NCBI GenBank assembly: GCA_017551705.1
Contig: JAFZLA010000066.1
Span: 1-64,000, forward strand
Length of the DNA: 64,000 bases
Reading direction: 5' to 3'
DNA from: Treponema sp.
GTDB taxonomy: Bacteria > Spirochaetota > Spirochaetia > Treponematales > Treponemataceae
Positions 60,740 through 64,000 of the stretch are shown here, one piece after another. The translations under genes and the position numbers were made by a program. Every line of letters starts with the position of its first letter. Positions within the stretch are counted from its first letter, which is position 1. Under the pieces are notes generated by a model, which had not been told where the DNA came from, searched no databases, and worked only from the letters and a program-made list of their open reading frames with translations.

Positions 60740-61764
60740 AATTTGGGAAAGCGGGCAAAACGACGGACGCTTGACCGCCTTATGTACTGGGCCGGCACGC
60801 GCACTACCTCCGGACGCGGAACGCCAGCGATTTCCTGCAAAAGAACTTCGCTGGCCAACTGCGCGATTTTGTCCCTGTCTTGCCTAAAGGTGCACAAATT
60901 GGGAGCGGCCTTTAAAACAGTCGTGTCGTCGTCAAAGCCTATGACGCTTATGTCGTCCGGAATGTTTTTTCCAATTTCCAAAAGATATTTCATAGCGCCA
61001 AAAGCCAGCGCGTCGCAAACAACAAAGACAGCGCTAATGTCGGGGCAGCGCTCATAAAGCTTTTTCATTCCATCGTAGCCGGCCTGGTCCCACCATGCGT
61101 CGCAAACTTCCAAATATTGTTCGTCAAATTCTTTGCCGTATGTCTCCAGCTCGGACTTAAAGCCCCTGTAGCGCTCCAAGGCGGCGGGAGAATTTTCCCT
61201 AAAGGGAGCGCCCAAAAAACCTATTTTTTCGTGGCCGGCCTCGTAAAGAATTTTGGCGGCGGCTTGCCCCGCGCTTTCGTTGTCAGTCACAACCGTGCAC
61301 ACGCCCGGAATAAATTCGTTTGTGCTCACGCAAGGAATGCCGCAAGACCCCAAAGTTTTCATTTCGGGGTCGTCGTCAATTGGGTTTACAATCAAAATGC
61401 CTTCAATGTCGCGGTAGCGGCAATGGTCGATGTAAGACATTCCGTCGTTAAAATGCTTTGAAAGGAACAAAAGGTCGTAGCCGGCCATTTCGATTTCGTG
61501 GCGAAATTTGTTGAGCAAGCCGCCAAAAAGAGGGTGCTCAAAACCCCTCTTCATGGCAACGTCTTCCATAATTACGCCGATGATTCTTGAATGCTTTGTG
61601 GACAAAGATTTTGCCGCCATATTGGCCGTGTAGCCGGCTTTTTTGGCGGCGTCTTGTATGGTTTGGCGTGTTTCTTCGCTCAACTTTCCATTGCCGTTAA
61701 GGGCTTTGGAAATAGTCGGAGCGGAAAAACCAGTTTGCTTGGCCAAATCATATATAGTGATCAT
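60736..61764 (-). CDS. LacI-family transcription regulator of the xyloside locus
   Basis: A 342-residue repressor: N-terminal helix-turn-helix (ITIYDLAKQTGFSAPTISKAL, residues 2-22, shown in part as YDLAKQTGFSAPTISKAL) with the hinge helix ending AAKSLSTKHS (about 54-63), then a periplasmic-binding-like sugar domain (IIGVIMEDV, GIPCVSTNEF, VIGFDDD). It follows the GH43 gene by 29 bp and precedes no other minus-strand gene, so it is the last gene of the sugar operon and probably controls it in response to xylose or a xylo-oligosaccharide. No ribosome site is visible. The operator palindrome at 5788-5801 is the LacI type, but a link to this protein is unproven. Confidence 0.88.
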   Translation of the reverse strand: MITIYDLAKQTGFSAPTISKALNGNGKLSEETRQTIQDAAKKAGYTANMAAKSLSTKHSRIIGVIMEDVAMKRGFEHPLFGGLLNKFRHEIEMAGYDLLFLSKHFNDGMSYIDHCRYRDIEGILIVNPIDDDPEMKTLGSCGIPCVSTNEFIPGVCTVVTDNESAGQAAAKILYEAGHEKIGFLGAPFRENSPAALERYRGFKSELETYGKEFDEQYLEVCDAWWDQAGYDGMKKLYERCPDISAVFVVCDALAFGAMKYLLEIGKNIPDDISVIGFDDDTTVLKAAPNLCTFRQDRDKIAQLASEVLLQEIAGVPRPEVVRVPAQYIRRSSVRRFARFPKF

Positions 61765-61793
61765 AGCGCAACCAGCGTCTTTACGGCAAAAAA

Positions 61794-63449
61794 TTACTCA
61801 GCCTTGCTGTAGGTAAAGTACTCAAAGTCCGCGTATTGGGCGTAGTCAGCCATGTCGATGCAGAACATTCCGACAAAGGCGCCTGTAAAGCCCATTCCGC
61901 CGTACTCGTCGCTAAGCTTGTTCACGTCAAGTTCGGGCCTAATCAAATGCCAATTCTTTCCGTCGATTGAGTAAGAAAAGTTGGCCCTTTGATAGTTGGC
62001 GCTTACCTTAAGCCAAACAGGCGCGTCTTTTGGAAGCGGAGTCTTTTGGCCTTCCTTGTATTCGCCCAACATGAACGACTGGAACTGAATGACTTTTCCC
62101 AACTCTTCGTCGTAAGTAACGCAAAGATTGTACTGGGTTGTCTCGCTGTAGCGGTATGTCAATCCGGCCAAATGCTGGAAGTAAGTAGGCTCAAAGTAAA
62201 CCTTTGTCTCCGCCTCAAACACAAAGTCCGTCTGCCTGCGGCAAAGGATTCCTTGCTCAAAAGTCGAAATAGGAGACTGGCCGCCGACGATTCTCAAAAA
62301 GCCCTTGCGCGCGTCAATGCTAAAGCGCTTGTGTTTTTTGCCCATAATCGGATAGCGGAGCGTCTTAAAGTCAGCCAAAAAGTCCAGGCTGTTAAAGTCG
62401 TATTTTGTGACGCGGCAATACTCGTCGGCGCGCTTGCCCACCAAGTTGCGGTCTTTTTCGCCAGGCAGCTGCTCGGCCTTTCCAGGAATTTCAACATAGT
62501 CCGGGGGGGTGTTTTGCAAGCTTCCGTCGGGCTGCATTACCCACGGCCAATCATCCTTCCATTTAATTTCGGCCAAACCAGTCTCGCGTCCAAGCGGGCA
62601 GTTGAGAGTTCCCGGCAAGGGGCGGCCGCAAAGGTAAACCAAGTATGACTTTCCGTCTTTGTTTTCGCACCATTGGCCGTGGCCTGATTTTTGGATTTTA
62701 AGCTCAGGGTGGCCGTAAGCCGAAATCAACGGATTTGTCGGATGCAACTCGTAGGGGCCAAAAAGGCTTTTGGAGCGGCCAACAGTAATAGCGTGCTCGT
62801 AGCTTGTTCCGCCCTCAGCCGACATGATGTAATACCAACCGTTCCTCTTGTAAAGATGGGTTCCCTCTACCATTCCGATGTCGCTGCCGTTAAAAATCTT
62901 TTTGGGCTTTCCGATAAGGCGCTTTTTTGTGGCGCTGTATTCCTGCAACAAAATTCCAGTAAACTGCGGGGCGCCGGCGATGTTGCTGCTCATGGACTTT
63001 CGGTAGTCCCATTCCATGTTCAAGTACCAGTGGCGGCCGTCGTCGTCGTGGAACATCGACGGATCAAAGCCCGACGCGTTCAAGAAAACGGGGTCTGACC
63101 AAGGGCCTTCGATGTTTTCGGCCGTAGTCAAAAAGTTTGGCGTGTCCTTCCACGGGCCAACGTTCCAGTCGCGAACGTTAGTGTAGATAAGCCAAAACTT
63201 TCCTTCTGAATAAGACAGACAGGGAGCCCAGATTCCGCAAGACTCAACGTTGCCCGCCATGTTCAAAAGGCGCTCTTCGCTCAATGGAGAAGGAACGCTT
63301 GTCCAATGGACCAAATCCTTGGACCTGTGCAGCTCAACGCCAGGATACCATTCAAAAGTTGAATTAGCGATAAAGTACTCGCCATTGACATAACAAATAG
63401 AAGGATCGGCGTGAAAGCCGGTCAAGATAGGATTGTTAACCTTGGACAT
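61794..63449 (-). CDS. xynB: GH43 beta-xylosidase
   Basis: A 551-residue cytoplasmic GH43 enzyme (subfamily 11 type) of usual length. Catalytic residues visible: Asp15 (HADPSI, base), Asp129 (SGFDPSMF, pKa-tuning) and Glu195 (VEGTHLY, acid). An N-terminal five-blade propeller (1-320) is followed by the C-terminal beta-sandwich (about 330-551) that closes the active site. It releases xylose, sometimes arabinose, from xylo-oligosaccharides. ATG 63449 follows AGGA by seven bases. It lies after the ABC sugar permease gene, separated by a hairpin with a T-run, and before the LacI gene. Confidence 0.92.
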   Translation of the reverse strand: MSKVNNPILTGFHADPSICYVNGEYFIANSTFEWYPGVELHRSKDLVHWTSVPSPLSEERLLNMAGNVESCGIWAPCLSYSEGKFWLIYTNVRDWNVGPWKDTPNFLTTAENIEGPWSDPVFLNASGFDPSMFHDDDGRHWYLNMEWDYRKSMSSNIAGAPQFTGILLQEYSATKKRLIGKPKKIFNGSDIGMVEGTHLYKRNGWYYIMSAEGGTSYEHAITVGRSKSLFGPYELHPTNPLISAYGHPELKIQKSGHGQWCENKDGKSYLVYLCGRPLPGTLNCPLGRETGLAEIKWKDDWPWVMQPDGSLQNTPPDYVEIPGKAEQLPGEKDRNLVGKRADEYCRVTKYDFNSLDFLADFKTLRYPIMGKKHKRFSIDARKGFLRIVGGQSPISTFEQGILCRRQTDFVFEAETKVYFEPTYFQHLAGLTYRYSETTQYNLCVTYDEELGKVIQFQSFMLGEYKEGQKTPLPKDAPVWLKVSANYQRANFSYSIDGKNWHLIRPELDVNKLSDEYGGMGFTGAFVGMFCIDMADYAQYADFEYFTYSKAE

Positions 63450-63471
63450 TTTTTTTTCCTGCAAATGGTTT

Positions 63472-63551
63472 AAAAAAAATTGCGAGTTTTACAGTCGCGC
63501 AAGCGGCTGCAAAACTCGTCGGCTTCAAAAACCGCGAACGCGGGTTTTGAA
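63472..63551 (-). terminator. Double hairpin and T-run between permease and xylosidase genes
   Basis: Minus strand: a 13-bp stem with one mismatch (63551-63524, loop of 2) starts just after the permease stop; then CGAGTTTT/AAAACTCG (63518-63483) is followed by a T8 run (63479-63472). As an intrinsic or partial terminator it would reduce xylosidase relative to permease expression. The second hairpin resembles 5736-5760. Confidence 0.7.
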
Positions 63552-63556
63552 CGCCA

Positions 63557-64000
63557 TTACTCTTTAACGCCGCCCATTGAAACGCCGCTGATGATGAAGC
63601 GCGACATGAAGCAGTAGAAGATGATGATAGGCACAAGCGAAACCGCGATACCCATATAGATGGCTCCGAACTCCGTTCGGTAAATGTCGCCGCGAAGCAA
63701 CTGAACGAAAATCGGCAATGTCTTCTTGCTGTCTGTCTGGAGCAAAATCATAGGTGTTACAAAGTTGTTCCAAGAGCCTACAAAACCAAAGATGGCTTGT
63801 GTGGCCAAGGCCGGCGACATAATCGGAAGTACGATTTGGTTGAAAATCTTGTACTCGCCCGCTCCGTCGATGCGGCCGGCGTCAATCAATTCCAAAGAAA
63901 GAACCGACGCCATGTACTGTCGCATGAACAATACCGTGGCGGAGCTGGCCATTGCCGGAATGATCAACGGAATAAAGCTGTCGACCAAGTGAATGCTTGA
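63557..64000 (-). CDS. ABC sugar transporter permease, partial
   Basis: The C-terminal 147 codons of a MalG/AraQ-type inner-membrane permease; the frame is open to the window edge, so the N-terminus lies beyond 64000. The loop DAGRIDGAGEYKIFNQIVLP (EAA-like, contacts the ATPase) and the final segment SRFIISGVSMGGVKE are typical. Four membrane helices are visible. It is probably the last transporter gene of a carbohydrate uptake system serving the xylosidase behind it. Confidence 0.9.
   Translation of the reverse strand, partial: SSIHLVDSFIPLIIPAMASSATVLFMRQYMASVLSLELIDAGRIDGAGEYKIFNQIVLPIMSPALATQAIFGFVGSWNNFVTPMILLQTDSKKTLPIFVQLLRGDIYRTEFGAIYMGIAVSLVPIIIFYCFMSRFIISGVSMGGVKE

Overview
The window looks like a host-gut or rumen Treponema-type spirochaete. 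This is inferred from gene content and protein style, not from a marker gene: spirochaete-type lipoproteins with loose lipoboxes, giant Ig/FN3 surface lipoproteins, plant-glycan enzymes (cellobiose phosphorylase, GH43 xylosidase), TRAP and ABC sugar transport parts, and c-di-GMP signalling genes. I saw no rRNA or tRNA genes. No integrase or transposase was recognised.

Left part (1-8.1 kb): the end of a CRISPR array (36-bp repeats, 30-bp spacers) continues off the left edge. Read on the minus strand, every repeat carries a complete sigma-70 promoter. Next come an orphan, shortened antitoxin-like gene, an SGNH hydrolase with a 36-bp tandem repeat insert, a SPOR protein, a large probable (alpha/alpha)6 glycan enzyme behind a LacI-type operator, a PilZ protein overlapping rlmM, and an orphan CdiA-CT-like nuclease.

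8.2-22.7 kb: a plus-strand operon of two FN3 lipoproteins, a small lipoprotein and an outer-membrane barrel-like lipoprotein. It runs into a convergent hybrid sensor kinase with a 68-nt overlap of coding ends. Behind the kinase gene is an overlapping three-gene operon (PAP2 phosphatase and two AstE/AspA-like proteins, one of which has lost its zinc histidines), then HU.

22.8-31.4 kb: YhbY; a cellobiose phosphorylase-glycerol kinase operon with two matching operators about eight helical turns apart; an AT-rich BsuBI/PstI-type restriction-modification pair directly ahead of rsmE; and a GNAT toxin-antitoxin-like pair.

31.5-57.4 kb: a 26-kb minus-strand operon of three giant exported proteins. 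The first has about 11 Ig-like modules and a C-terminal outer-membrane barrel. The other two are tandem paralogous lipoproteins of about 3,400 residues with Ig-like arrays and a C-terminal propeller-like region. Together with the FN3 cluster, the window holds two separate loci combining large modular lipoproteins with a barrel protein.

57.5-64 kb: a TRAP-type binding lipoprotein translationally coupled to a diguanylate cyclase, a sirtuin, and the end of a xylo-oligosaccharide locus (ABC permease, GH43 xylosidase, LacI regulator). Three features recur across the window: a dispersed two-hairpin intergenic repeat (three copies), -10 boxes preceded by GCGC (five promoters), and start codons so close to the -10 box that leaderless mRNAs are predicted.
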